Source: DAOTZR01 sp034432595
GTDB taxonomy: Bacteria > Chloroflexota > Anaerolineae > B4-G1 > SLSP01
Assembly (NCBI GenBank): GCA_034432595.1
Contig: DAOUBT010000052.1
Coordinates: 131,210 to 195,209, forward strand
Reading direction: 5' to 3'
Length of the DNA: 64,000 nt
Position numbers and translations under genes: made by a program. The notes beneath the pieces were generated by a model. That model did no database searches and was not told where the DNA came from. It was given only the letters and a program-made list of their open reading frames with translations. This document shows, piece after piece, positions 1-8,210 of this stretch; position 1 is the first letter of the stretch, and each line of letters opens with the position of its first letter.

Positions 1-2
1 CG

Positions 3-1037
3 GTTGCCAAGCTGACCCCTGCGCCGGGCATGACGCTGATTGAGGCACCCATCCCAACCCCAGGGCCACGGGACGTGCTGATCAAAGTAAAAGCCACCAC
101 CATTTGCGGCACAGATGTGCACATCTACAAATGGGACCGTTGGTCGCAAAGCCGCATCAAACCCCCGCTTATCGTTGGACATGAATTTGCAGGTGAGATT
201 GTGGCGGTTGGTGAACAGGTGCGCCCCGATGAACCTCAAGTAGGGGATTATGTCTCTGCGGAGAGCCACATCGTTTGTGGGGTATGTCAGCAATGTAAGA
301 CCGGCAAGGCGCACGTTTGCCAGAACACGCGCATCATCGGCGTGGATACGGATGGCTGCTATGCGGAATATGTCGTTATCCCCGTAGAAAATGCCTGGAA
401 GAATCCGCCTAACATGCCCTTGCCAGTGGCGAGTTTGCAGGAAAACTTCGGCAATTCGGTCCATACCGTCGCCAGCGTGGACGTGCGCGGGAAGACGGTG
501 CTGCTCACCGGCTGTGGTCCGGCGGGACTGATGGCTATCCCCGTAGCCCGCGCCTTTGGGGCCGAGCTGATTGTCGCCACCGATGTGAGTACCTACCGCC
601 TGGAATTGGCGCGCAAGGTCGGGGCGGATGTGGTCATCAATGTGGCGGAAGAAGATATGCACGCGGTAGCGATGAAAGCTGTGCGCGGCAAAGGGTTCGA
701 CGTGCTGCTTGAAATGTCCGGCGCGCCTTCGGCTTTAGTGGGCGGATTGCGCCTGCTCAAGGCCGGTGGGGAGGCCGCCATGCTCGGCCTTGCACCCGCA
801 CCGCTTTCCGAGTTCGACATCAACAACCTGCTTATCATGAAAGGCATCACCTTCCACGGCATCGCCGGGCGGCGGCTGTGGGAGACCTGGTATCACATGC
901 GTGCTCTGCTGGCTTCCGGCGCCGTGGATTTGCGGCCCATCATCACCCACGAATTTCCGCTCAGTCGCTGGCAGGAAGCGATAGACATCATGGCTTCGGG
1001 ACAAAGCGGCAAGATCGCGCTGTATCCGGGCGCGTAA
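3..1037 (+). CDS. tdh: L-threonine 3-dehydrogenase, 5' end outside window
   Basis: Zinc-dependent medium-chain dehydrogenase that oxidises L-threonine to 2-amino-3-ketobutyrate with NAD+. The frame is open to the left edge of the window (VAKLTPAPG precedes the first ATG at 30), so the true start lies upstream and the gene is partial. Visible family marks are ICGTDVHIYKWD with the catalytic zinc ligand cysteine, GHEFAGE, a structural-zinc cysteine cluster (CGVCQQCKTGKAHVC), the Rossmann stretch TGCGPAGLMAI, and LEMSGAPSA near the substrate site. The C-terminus GQSGKIALYPGA is typical of Tdh. The product is the substrate of Kbl, which is encoded 20 kb downstream instead of next door as in many bacteria. 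Assignment is firm; Tdh versus another threonine/sorbitol-type dehydrogenase is decided by the overall E. coli Tdh-like pattern. Confidence 0.93.
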   Translation, partial: VAKLTPAPGMTLIEAPIPTPGPRDVLIKVKATTICGTDVHIYKWDRWSQSRIKPPLIVGHEFAGEIVAVGEQVRPDEPQVGDYVSAESHIVCGVCQQCKTGKAHVCQNTRIIGVDTDGCYAEYVVIPVENAWKNPPNMPLPVASLQENFGNSVHTVASVDVRGKTVLLTGCGPAGLMAIPVARAFGAELIVATDVSTYRLELARKVGADVVINVAEEDMHAVAMKAVRGKGFDVLLEMSGAPSALVGGLRLLKAGGEAAMLGLAPAPLSEFDINNLLIMKGITFHGIAGRRLWETWYHMRALLASGAVDLRPIITHEFPLSRWQEAIDIMASGQSGKIALYPGA

Positions 1038-1151
1038 GCCAGGCACAAAGTAACGGCTCAGCCTCCTGTTCCGGAGGCCCCCCCGACTAAGCGGCGCAGT
1101 CGCCTGATGAAGTTTAAGAGTAGCTGCTCAGCAGGCCGGGCAACGAAGAAC

Positions 1152-1192
1152 CGTGCCACAGGATTGATCCTGAGCTATGGTGCAAAGACCAT
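1152..1192. other. structured intergenic stretch with two small hairpins
   Basis: The 299-bp gap between tdh and the protease gene holds two adjacent inverted repeats: CAGGAT/ATCCTG (1159-1172) and ATGGT/ACCAT around a gcaaag loop (1177-1192). The first resembles a solo degenerate copy of the 23-bp minisatellite unit found at 4840-5269. I compared the stretch with the known c-di-GMP, cobalamin and c-di-AMP riboswitch cores from memory and found no convincing match, so no function is assigned. Confidence 0.4.
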
Positions 1193-1205
1193 GCCGGTGA
1201 GGTAA

Positions 1206-1235
1206 GGGGAGGCGAAGGCAATGCCTTAGCCCCCC
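1206..1235. repeat. dispersed GGCGAAGGCA palindrome, copy 1
   Basis: A near-perfect inverted repeat centred on GGCAATGCC: GGGGAGGCGAAGGCA pairs with TGCCTTAGCCCCCC with one mismatch position. The same palindrome recurs in other gaps of this window (12486-12517, 57750-57784, 63861-63893, and degenerate forms at 12303-12320 and 16985-17018). It lies about 100 bp before the secreted protease gene and has no T-tract, so it looks like a REP-type element and not a terminator. Confidence 0.65.
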
Positions 1236-1336
1236 AGGCTGGCGGTTAAAATCGCGCCAGTGGCGATTGCAAGCGTTGTCCTGGTGCTGAAGATAAGCAG
1301 GTACAGCGCAAAAACCATTGAAAGGGGGGAATAGCC

Positions 1337-3298
1337 ATGCGCACGATAAGTCGTTGCTTGATTTGTTTGCTTACGCTGATAGGACTGGGCCTGGGACCTG
1401 CAGTCACACCCCTGCAGGCCCAGGCCGCACCCGCGCCTCCTCAACCCTGGTATGGATGGTGGCGCACACCTTTCGCGTCCGCCCTCAAGCCCTGTGCTAC
1501 CTTGTCTCCAACCCCACGCCTGGCCCCACCATCACCCTGGACAGAACCTCACGCTACAGGCTATATTCCACCTGAGATAGACCTTTCTCATCTCACCGGC
1601 AAGACGATGCCCGCGGGCATGCGGCTCCAGGACCTGCCGGCGGTATGGGACTGGCGCACGCAGGGAAAGGTGACGTCGGTCAAAAACCAGGGGAGTTGTG
1701 GTGCCTGCTATGCTTTTGCCGCCATAGCCAATATGGAGTCGCTGCTCTTAATCAAAAACCTTGGCACCTACGACCTCTCCGAAAACAACGCCAAAGAATG
1801 CGTCTGGGAGGAAGTCAACAACACCGGCAGCGGTAGTTGCGATGGCGGAAACGCTTATATGACTACCAACCTCTTCTCGCGGCGCGGCGTGGTGCTGGAG
1901 AGCTGCGATCCCTATGTGGCCTCGGACGTAGCCTGTAACACCGCCTGCACACCGGTTTATCGCCTGCGCGATTGGCGCATCATCAACGGGAACAATATCC
2001 CCGATCCAGAAGTACTCAAACAATACATCTACACGTATGGCCCAGTCTACACCTCGGTGTACGCAACCAGTGAATGGGATACCTACAACGGCTCTTACAC
2101 GATGAACTACACCGCTCCTGGCAGCGGTACCAATCACGCCGTGATGATTGTTGGCTGGAGCAATGCGCTCCCCCCTGTACCGGGAAGCAGTTCCCCCGCC
2201 ACCGGTTGGATTGTCAAAAACAGTTGGGGATCGGGGTGGGGCGCAAGCGGCTACGTTTACATGACCTATGGGGCAGGGAATATCGGTTACGCCTCTTCGT
2301 TTGTTTACGATCTTGAAACCTACAATGCGGATAGCGTTCTGCTGGGCTACGATGAGGCCGGGATGAACAGCAGTGTAGGATACAGCAACCCAACCGCCTG
2401 GGCTTTGGCTGTTTTTACCCCGACCCTGAGCACCAACGGCATGAATATCACCGGCGGGGAAATCTGGACTTCAGACGCGACCACGGATGTGGATGTTTAC
2501 GTTTATGACACGTTCAATCCCACCACCCGTTCGGTCAGTGGGCTATTAGCGCAGAAACTCGACCAGAGTTTCAGTGAAGCGGGCTATCACGCGATCAACC
2601 TGGATGGGCCCATCTATGTGCCCAACAACAACGATGTTGTCCTGGTGGTCAAATTCACCAACGCGAGCAGCAACTATCCCATCCCAATGGACTATAAAAC
2701 GACCTCAGCCCCGGGACGCACGTTTATCAGTTACACGGGCTCGAATGGCTCCTGGTACGATTTGTATGGCATGGGGCGTACTGCCGCGATACGGCTAAGC
2801 GGCGTGAAGGTCAACAGTACCCCCACCCCCACGCCGACCAGCACGCCCACCGCCACGCCGACGCGCACACCTACGCCAACCAGCACGCCCACCGCCACGC
2901 CGACGCGCACATCCACACCCGCCAGCACGCCCACCGCCACGCCGACGCGCACATCAACGCCGACCAGCACGCCCACCGCCACGCCGACGCGCACATCCAC
3001 ACCGACCGGCACGCCCACCGCCACGCCGACCAGCACGCCTACCGCCACGCCGACGCCCACATCCACACCCACCAGCACGCCCACCAGCACGCCCACCGCC
3101 ACGCCAACGCGCACCGCCACGCCGACACCCACACCGGTGCCCACACCCACCTGGACTCCGACGCCGGAGTACACGATAACACCTACGCCAACCCGAACAC
3201 CAACCCTGACGCCTACGCCAACTTTACCCGTGCCCCGGTATAGGATTTACTTGCCTTTCGTGATTCGGAGTGGCCCATTCTTTTACCGTCCTCGTTAA
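1337..3298 (+). CDS. secreted papain-family (C1) cysteine protease with lectin-like domain and TPT linker
   Basis: Secreted endopeptidase of 653 residues. Residues 1-30 form a signal peptide with a long hydrophobic core ending at LQAQA. The C1 catalytic domain spans about 100-325: QGSCGACYAF with catalytic Cys124, GTNHAVMIVGW with His267 and KNSWGSGWG with Asn295. Tyr replaces the usual Trp after the active cysteine. A beta-rich domain at about 330-490 fits the lectin-like domain often attached to bacterial C1 peptidases. It is followed by about 140 residues of Thr-Pro repeat and a tail, YRIYLPFVIR, of the kind seen at the C-terminus of Chloroflexota exoproteins, presumably a surface-retention signal (inference). 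SD-like AAGGGGGGAA precedes the ATG. The propeptide is short. It stands alone between tdh and an unknown gene. Confidence 0.92.
   Translation: MRTISRCLICLLTLIGLGLGPAVTPLQAQAAPAPPQPWYGWWRTPFASALKPCATLSPTPRLAPPSPWTEPHATGYIPPEIDLSHLTGKTMPAGMRLQDLPAVWDWRTQGKVTSVKNQGSCGACYAFAAIANMESLLLIKNLGTYDLSENNAKECVWEEVNNTGSGSCDGGNAYMTTNLFSRRGVVLESCDPYVASDVACNTACTPVYRLRDWRIINGNNIPDPEVLKQYIYTYGPVYTSVYATSEWDTYNGSYTMNYTAPGSGTNHAVMIVGWSNALPPVPGSSSPATGWIVKNSWGSGWGASGYVYMTYGAGNIGYASSFVYDLETYNADSVLLGYDEAGMNSSVGYSNPTAWALAVFTPTLSTNGMNITGGEIWTSDATTDVDVYVYDTFNPTTRSVSGLLAQKLDQSFSEAGYHAINLDGPIYVPNNNDVVLVVKFTNASSNYPIPMDYKTTSAPGRTFISYTGSNGSWYDLYGMGRTAAIRLSGVKVNSTPTPTPTSTPTATPTRTPTPTSTPTATPTRTSTPASTPTATPTRTSTPTSTPTATPTRTSTPTGTPTATPTSTPTATPTPTSTPTSTPTSTPTATPTRTATPTPTPVPTPTWTPTPEYTITPTPTRTPTLTPTPTLPVPRYRIYLPFVIRSGPFFYRPR
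2817..3160 (+). repeat. 36-bp coding repeat for Thr-Pro linker
   Basis: Inside the protease gene the codons for PTSTPTATPTRT recur about every 36 bp, with four clear full units and then a breakdown into 12- and 18-bp sub-repeats (STPT, ATPT). The antisense strand is open as well because the codons are almost all ACN and CCN. Such low-complexity linkers act as flexible, probably glycosylated spacers between an enzyme and its anchor. Confidence 0.8.
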
Positions 3299-3323
3299 CC
3301 GGGCGACCGCAGGGGTCGCCCGG
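3299..3323 (+). terminator. hairpin after protease gene
   Basis: A perfect 10-bp stem CCGGGCGACC/GGTCGCCCGG with a 5-nt loop begins right after the protease stop codon. There is no T-tract, so it may act as a 3' stabiliser or a weak terminator. Confidence 0.5.
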
Positions 3324-3412
3324 CCCTTGAAGCTGACATCGCGGCAATCCACAGCCCGCGTTGAACCGTACCGCCCGACAGCCACATCTTTTTTGTTCGG
3401 AGCGGTCTTTTG

Positions 3413-3440
3413 TTGCGTCTCGCGCAGAATGCGCTACAAT
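3413..3440 (+). promoter_or_regulatory. sigma70-type promoter
   Basis: TTGCGT, 16-bp spacer, TACAAT, with the -10 ending 26 nt before the ATG at 3467. It would drive the two unknown genes at 3467 and 4271. Confidence 0.6.
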
Positions 3441-3466
3441 GCAAAAGACGCTACGAGGAGGGAATT

Positions 3467-4267
3467 ATGAACGCCGAAACGCTACTCATTCCGGCCATAG
3501 CATTCCTGTCAGGCATTATTATCCTTTCCGCCGTAGGCATCTGGGCCTTGCGGCAGGGAGGAGAAAAGCGCACTCCGTCCGACGCAGTGCCGCTACTCAG
3601 CGCAGAACAAAACGCTGCCGGGCAATGGATCATCCGTGTCAACGGCAAGCCTTACGCTTCTCTCAAAGACGTGCCGGACGAAGCCGTGCGTCAGGACGTC
3701 CTGGCCGCCATGCGTGCCATAGTTGTCTTTGGGCGCGACTATGTCCGCAAACCAGCCGAATCCCCAGCCCGTCCTTCCTCGCAAGCCAGGGCTACGGCCT
3801 TATTTGTGGATGAGGATCCCGCTACGCGCAGCTCTCGTCCATTAACAGAAGCGCCATCCACCCCCACCGTCGCGGACGGAACGCGCCGCCCCACGGGAAC
3901 GCCACCGGCCTCGTCCGCGCAGCCCGTCACACCTCCGCGACCGTCGCCCGCATCCTTGAAAGCGCGCGTCATCAGCAACACCGCGTCCTCTGCGCCCACC
4001 CCACCGCGTGAAGCCTTCCAACGCGAATCCTTCGCCGACGCCTTACTCCCGATGTTGGACCTGGCCGCCGAGATTGAAGAAATTGTCCGAGAAATGCAGC
4101 CGGCCTATCCCAGCCTGGCGCAACGCGCCATTCGCCTGCAAAACGCGCCGGGCCGGGGCGTGCGTGTAGTGGTGGATGGGATTGTCTACGAATCGGTAGA
4201 CGACGTGCCGGATGCCGACATCCAGGCTTTGATCCGCGCCGCGACGCGCGAATGGGAGCGGAGGTAA
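3467..4267 (+). CDS. membrane-anchored protein with duplicated VPD motif, unknown function
   Basis: 266 residues; family not recognised. Residues 6-28 form one transmembrane anchor, followed by a proline/serine/alanine-rich middle. Two copies of a short motif flank this: near residues 48-80 (VNGKPYASLKDVPDEAV) and near 230-262 (VVDGIVYESVDDVPDADI), each followed by a short amphipathic helix. The start at 3467 is chosen over an upstream in-frame start at 3410 because GAGGAGGGA sits 6 nt before it and the promoter -10 overlaps the upstream reading. It is followed after 3 nt by the gene at 4271, so the two are probably cotranscribed. Confidence 0.75.
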   Translation: MNAETLLIPAIAFLSGIIILSAVGIWALRQGGEKRTPSDAVPLLSAEQNAAGQWIIRVNGKPYASLKDVPDEAVRQDVLAAMRAIVVFGRDYVRKPAESPARPSSQARATALFVDEDPATRSSRPLTEAPSTPTVADGTRRPTGTPPASSAQPVTPPRPSPASLKARVISNTASSAPTPPREAFQRESFADALLPMLDLAAEIEEIVREMQPAYPSLAQRAIRLQNAPGRGVRVVVDGIVYESVDDVPDADIQALIRAATREWERR

Positions 4268-4270
4268 GCC

Positions 4271-4708
4271 ATGAAGACGCGCGAGCTGCGGGGATTTCGT
4301 CTATGGTGGCGCGGCATCAAAGAAAAAATGCGTAAAATGACGCAGACCAGAGCCAAAGCTGGAACTGTGGGCGTCATCACCTATTCCGACCAATGGCGTT
4401 TGACCCCGCGTCGCCGGTTTGCGCTGGAACGTTTGTCAGAACTTGGCGTCAATGTCACGTCCAGCCTGGGCGGTGGGGATTACACGCTTACATTGCCGCG
4501 TCAACTTCCTCCCGCACGCTACGTAGAAATCGGCTACCTCATCGCCCAACTCGGCGATGAGTTTTTCCCCGAAGAATGCGAACCCATCAGCGACGTGCCC
4601 TCCAAAGTCTATCCGGGCCGTGAACATCGTTTTCCGCCGGTGGTTTTTCTGGGCGAACAGTCGCAAGGATGGGTTTTTCGGGTTTACCCTATCGAAGAAC
4701 GGCACTGA
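4271..4708 (+). CDS. conserved-looking hypothetical protein
   Basis: 145 residues, not recognised. The N-terminal 35 residues are strongly basic (MKTRELRGFRLWWRGIKEKM), with no signal peptide or membrane segment. The rest has mixed alpha/beta character, for example TVGVITYSDQWRLTPRRR, LPPARYVEIGYLIAQLGD and PPVVFLGEQSQGWVFRVYP. The SD GGAGG overlaps the end of the preceding gene (3-nt gap), which suggests translational coupling with the membrane protein upstream. The gene is followed by 690 bp without a gene, most of it the minisatellite. Confidence 0.7.
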   Translation: MKTRELRGFRLWWRGIKEKMRKMTQTRAKAGTVGVITYSDQWRLTPRRRFALERLSELGVNVTSSLGGGDYTLTLPRQLPPARYVEIGYLIAQLGDEFFPEECEPISDVPSKVYPGREHRFPPVVFLGEQSQGWVFRVYPIEERH

Positions 4709-4839
4709 CCTTTTCACAGCGGCAGTAATCATCGGGGCACCATCAAAGCATCCTTGCCAGGCAAAGCGGCGCTTGCTCCCTGGTTGCCAGGCGCGCCAAC
4801 GTAACCCAAACGCCCTTTGCCGCACGGTCATACAGCGCA

Positions 4840-5296
4840 GTAGCCCAGGACTTATCCTGACTGTAGCGCAGGATTTATCCTGCCTGTAGCCCAGGATTTA
4901 TCCTGCCTGTAGCCCAGGATTTATCCCGACAGTAGCGCAGGATTTATCCTGCCTGTAGCGCAGGATTTATCCCGACAGTAGCGCAGGATTTATCCTGCCT
5001 GTAGCCCAGGATTTATCCCGACAGTAGCGCAGGATTTATCCTGCCTGTAGCCCAGGATTTATCCTGCCTGTAGCCCAGGATTTATCCTGACTGTAGCGCA
5101 GGATTTATCCTGACCGTAGCCCAGGATTTATCCTGCGCAGGATTTATCCTGCCTGTAGCCCAGGATTTATCCTGACTGTAGCCCAGGATTTATCCTGACC
5201 GTAGCGCAGGATTTATCCTGACCGTAGCCCAGGATTTATCCTGACTGTAGCGCAGGATTTATCCTGCCCTACGGCCCAGCATGTATCCTGTCCTGG
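4840..5296. repeat. 23-bp minisatellite, about 19 copies, each a palindrome
   Basis: A head-to-tail array of a 23-bp unit, GTAGCSCAGGATTTATCCTG plus three variable bases (CCT, ACT, ACC, ACA). I count 19 units from 4840 to 5269, of which the unit at 5116 is cut to 20 bp and the next to 19 bp. A decayed copy runs on to 5296. Variation is confined to position 6 (G or C), one T/C in the right arm and the last three bases. Every unit contains the palindrome CAGGATTTATCCTG. There are no unique spacers, so this is not CRISPR. The rest of the 4709-5398 gap shows nothing else recognisable. Confidence 0.95.
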
Positions 5297-5398
5297 CATG
5301 GGCAGTTCCCATACGCCACAACAAAGTCCCTGCGCGTGAACGCGCTCTTACGACGACCTGCGTTCGCGCCGAAACCATAGCCATTGGAGGAGATAATC

Positions 5399-6817
5399 AT
5401 GACCTTGAGCCATACCATGGAAGAAGCTTACGAGGCTTTCCTGACGGCCTATCCCGCTTACGCACAGACCGCCCAATTAGACGACCTGCGCCGCACCGAT
5501 TACGCGCGTCTGGATCGCGCGGGCCACATCTACCTCGACTACACGGGCGGAAGCCTCTACGCCCAAAGCCAGCTCGACGCACACTTCGCTTTGCTGCGCG
5601 AGAACGTCTTCGGCAACCCCCACTCCTCTAACCCCACCTCCCTGGCCATGACGGAACTGGTAGAGCATGCCCGTCATGCTGTGCTGGAGTACTTCAACGC
5701 CGATCCACAAGAGTATGGGGTCATCTTCACCCTCAACGCCAGCGGCGCACTTAAACTGGTGGGCGAGTCGTATCCCTTTGGTCCGGAGCGGCGTTACCTG
5801 CTCACCTTTGATAACCACAACTCGGTCAACGGTATTCGCGAGTTTGCGCGCGCGCGTGGGGCGCGGGTGACCTATGTCCCCATCTGCATCCCCGACCTGC
5901 GCTTGAATACTGAGGTGCTCGAACGTGAACTGGAAGCTGGCGCGCCGGGGCTGTTTGCTTATCCGGCCCAATCCAATTTCTCCGGAGTGCAGCACGACTT
6001 GAGCTGGGTGGCACGCGCCCAGGCCGCAGGCTGGGATGTGCTGCTCGATGGCGCCGCTTTTGCCCCCACGAACCGCCTCGATTTACAACGCATCCATCCC
6101 GATTTCGTGTCCCTATCCTTCTACAAAATCTTTGGCTACCCTACAGGGATTGGGGCTTTACTGGCCCGCCGCAGCGCCCTGAAGAAACTGCGGCGCCCCT
6201 GGTTCGCCGGCGGCACCATCACGGTGGCCTCGGTGCAAGGGGATAAATACTATCTGGCCGAGGGTGAAGCCGCATTTGAGGACGGCACAGTGAATTATTT
6301 GGGCATCCCGGCAGTGGAAATCGGATTACGCCATATCGCGCGCATAGGTATCGAAACCATCCACACGCGCGTGCTGTGCCTGACCGGATGGCTGCTGGAA
6401 CAGTTGAACGCGCTCCGCCACAGCAATGGCGCGCCCCTGGTGCGCATTTATGGTCCACTCACCACCGAAGCGCGCGGCGGCACGATTACCATGAACTTTT
6501 ACGATCCGCAGGGCCATTTCTTTGACCACCGCCGCGTGGAAGCCGAGGCTAATCAGGCGCGCATCTCCCTGCGCACCGGGTGTTTCTGCAACCCCGGCGG
6601 CGGTGAGGTGGCACTGGGGATTTCTGCGGAAGAGTTAACGGGGTGTTTTCTCCAGAAACCGCAGCGCTTTACGCTGGACGATTTCCGCGTGTGCATTGAC
6701 CATAAAAGCACCGGCGCGGTGCGCGTCTCCCTGGGCGTGGCCAGCAATTTCGCGGATGTGTGGGCGATGGTGCAGTTCGCGCGTAACTTCCTGGATCGTC
6801 TTGCGACGACCGACTAA
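5399..6817 (+). CDS. class V aminotransferase resembling the sulfurase domain of Moco sulfurase
   Basis: PLP enzyme of 472 residues. The order of motifs follows the N-terminal half of eukaryotic MOCOS: IYLDYTGGSLYAQSQ, NPHSSNPTS, the PLP lysine in SLSFYKIFGYPTG, WFAGGTIT, FEDGTVNYLGIPA, RISLRTGCFCNPGG with the candidate persulfide cysteine, and TGAVRVSLGVASN at the end. The C-terminal MOSC domain of MOCOS is absent. Expected chemistry is sulfur abstraction from L-cysteine, with a molybdenum cofactor or other sulfur acceptor as target; the target is inference. ATG 5399 is preferred over TTG 5384 because GGAGG lies at 5386-5390. Its stop overlaps the stop of the convergent gene by a few bases. 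Confidence 0.85.
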   Translation: MTLSHTMEEAYEAFLTAYPAYAQTAQLDDLRRTDYARLDRAGHIYLDYTGGSLYAQSQLDAHFALLRENVFGNPHSSNPTSLAMTELVEHARHAVLEYFNADPQEYGVIFTLNASGALKLVGESYPFGPERRYLLTFDNHNSVNGIREFARARGARVTYVPICIPDLRLNTEVLERELEAGAPGLFAYPAQSNFSGVQHDLSWVARAQAAGWDVLLDGAAFAPTNRLDLQRIHPDFVSLSFYKIFGYPTGIGALLARRSALKKLRRPWFAGGTITVASVQGDKYYLAEGEAAFEDGTVNYLGIPAVEIGLRHIARIGIETIHTRVLCLTGWLLEQLNALRHSNGAPLVRIYGPLTTEARGGTITMNFYDPQGHFFDHRRVEAEANQARISLRTGCFCNPGGGEVALGISAEELTGCFLQKPQRFTLDDFRVCIDHKSTGAVRVSLGVASNFADVWAMVQFARNFLDRLATTD

Positions 6818-8157
6818 CTGTAGCGCAGGAAACTTTCGCGGCGTGTAGGCACCATCAACGCGCAGGCGCGGGCAATGGGGGCAAGGATGGGATGCGGCAG
6901 GCGCGCGATGAGCTCCGCAGCCGTAAGCTCACCGCGCATATAACGCCAGACTTCTTCGCCCAGGGCATGCGTCCCATCTGGCCCCAGGGCGCGATAGATG
7001 AAAAGCGCCAGGGGTGAGTTTTGCAAGTCGAAATCGCTCTCTCCCGTGCGCCCGTTGTTGAGCAGCTTGAGCAACATAAGCTCGTGCGCATAGTTTGGCG
7101 ACCATTGCACGCGCAAATCGGGAAATTCGATGAAACGCACCAGGGATTGCTCCGGCCCATCGAGATTGCCCATAATCAGAGCCAGGGGCATATCCCCGCC
7201 TGTTTCCATGGCCAGGGCTTCCAGGATGCAAATGGTAACCAGCTTGATTTCGAGGTAACTGAGCGCAATTTGGACGTTGGCACGCGCGAAGCTGGTCATC
7301 TGCTCCCATTGCTCCCTGGACGGCACGTTGCGGTAGTAGTGGAAAACCTGTTCGATGTTCAAGTGTTGGAAAAATTCGGCGGTTGCTTGCAGAGCCTGCC
7401 GGTAATCGCGGATGGTATAGATACTGCCCTCACGCAAGGCACGGTGTGATTCGGGCAACAGGTTCCAGGTATTTTCCAGGAACAGCCGCGGATCGGGATA
7501 GGCGAAATTTTCCACATCGCGGTTGGCAAATATCACGCTATCGGCCACACAGGCTTCGATATCCGCCTCCTCCCACGCCAGATGGTAACGGGCAACGATG
7601 GCACGCAGACGCTGCTCCAGGTCCTCAAAATGACTTTGCGGACGGAAGGGAATCGTAGCCTCGATGCACGTGGCAATGGCCAACAACGTTTCGCAGGGGA
7701 TATAGGAACGCAGGCGCAATCCCATCACCAGGGCGCTGAGGAATTCGTTCATGCCGGTGCGCGGACGCAACTCCTCCCCGCGTTTGACATCAAACAGCAT
7801 TGCCAACATCTCCAACACGCGCGTATCCTCTTCCTCCCCGACATCTGTTTTTAGCCACAGGCGTTGCTGGTCTTCGCACAGGTAGGGACTCAAAAGGGCA
7901 CGGATTTCCGGCGCAAAGCCGAGGTCAACCTGATAGTAGACCAGGTCATGGAAGAGCGCCGCCAGGGTGAGGATAGGGCGTTGAGAATCGGCGAGACTGA
8001 TGATATGCTCCGGCGTATGAAAGCGCCGTCCCTTGGCTGTCATGCCGCGATGGACCAGCACGGCTAACGCCTCGATTTCCAGGGGAGGAACAACCAAGCC
8101 CAGTTGCTCAAATGCTGTTTGGAAAAGCACGATCAGGCTACGAATTTGCCCGGCCAT
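6814..8157 (-). CDS. predicted HD-superfamily metal-dependent protein
   Basis: 447 residues, alpha-helical, no membrane segment. The N-terminal 200 residues carry an HD-type pattern, FHTPEHIISLADS followed by LAALFHDLVYY, as in the COG4339 group of predicted metal-dependent phosphohydrolases. The C-terminal half is unrecognised. Start at 8157 (MAGQIRS) is chosen over ATG 8181 because GAGGAG lies 7-12 nt upstream of it. The gene is convergent with the aminotransferase and divergent from the DUF4126 gene. Substrate unknown; nucleotide hydrolysis is possible from the family. Confidence 0.7.
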   Translation of the reverse strand: MAGQIRSLIVLFQTAFEQLGLVVPPLEIEALAVLVHRGMTAKGRRFHTPEHIISLADSQRPILTLAALFHDLVYYQVDLGFAPEIRALLSPYLCEDQQRLWLKTDVGEEEDTRVLEMLAMLFDVKRGEELRPRTGMNEFLSALVMGLRLRSYIPCETLLAIATCIEATIPFRPQSHFEDLEQRLRAIVARYHLAWEEADIEACVADSVIFANRDVENFAYPDPRLFLENTWNLLPESHRALREGSIYTIRDYRQALQATAEFFQHLNIEQVFHYYRNVPSREQWEQMTSFARANVQIALSYLEIKLVTICILEALAMETGGDMPLALIMGNLDGPEQSLVRFIEFPDLRVQWSPNYAHELMLLKLLNNGRTGESDFDLQNSPLALFIYRALGPDGTHALGEEVWRYMRGELTAAELIARLPHPILAPIARACALMVPTRRESFLRYS

Positions 8158-8175
8158 AAGTCTCTCCTCATTGAG

Positions 8176-8203
8176 TTGCACATTTTCGCCAGTCCTCTAT
8201 AAT
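8176..8203 (+). promoter_or_regulatory. promoter predicting a leaderless transcript
   Basis: TTGCAC (8176-8181), 16-bp spacer, consensus TATAAT (8198-8203). The ATG of the DUF4126 gene starts 7 nt after the -10, where transcription itself should begin, and there is no SD in that space. Confidence 0.75.
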
Positions 8204-8210
8204 CTAAAGT

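Noticed and set aside
1081..1336. c-di-GMP, c-di-AMP or cobalamin riboswitch before the protease gene
   Set aside because: Some short matches (GCAAAG loop, CACAGG) but the conserved cores and tetraloop/receptor pairs are missing; I list it only as a structured stretch.
2731..3174. 147-residue antisense frame rich in Val-Gly
   Set aside because: It is the mirror of the ACN/CCN codons of the Thr-Pro linker.
4840..5296. CRISPR array
   Set aside because: Unit length 23 bp throughout with no unique spacers and no cas genes in the window; it is a simple tandem minisatellite.
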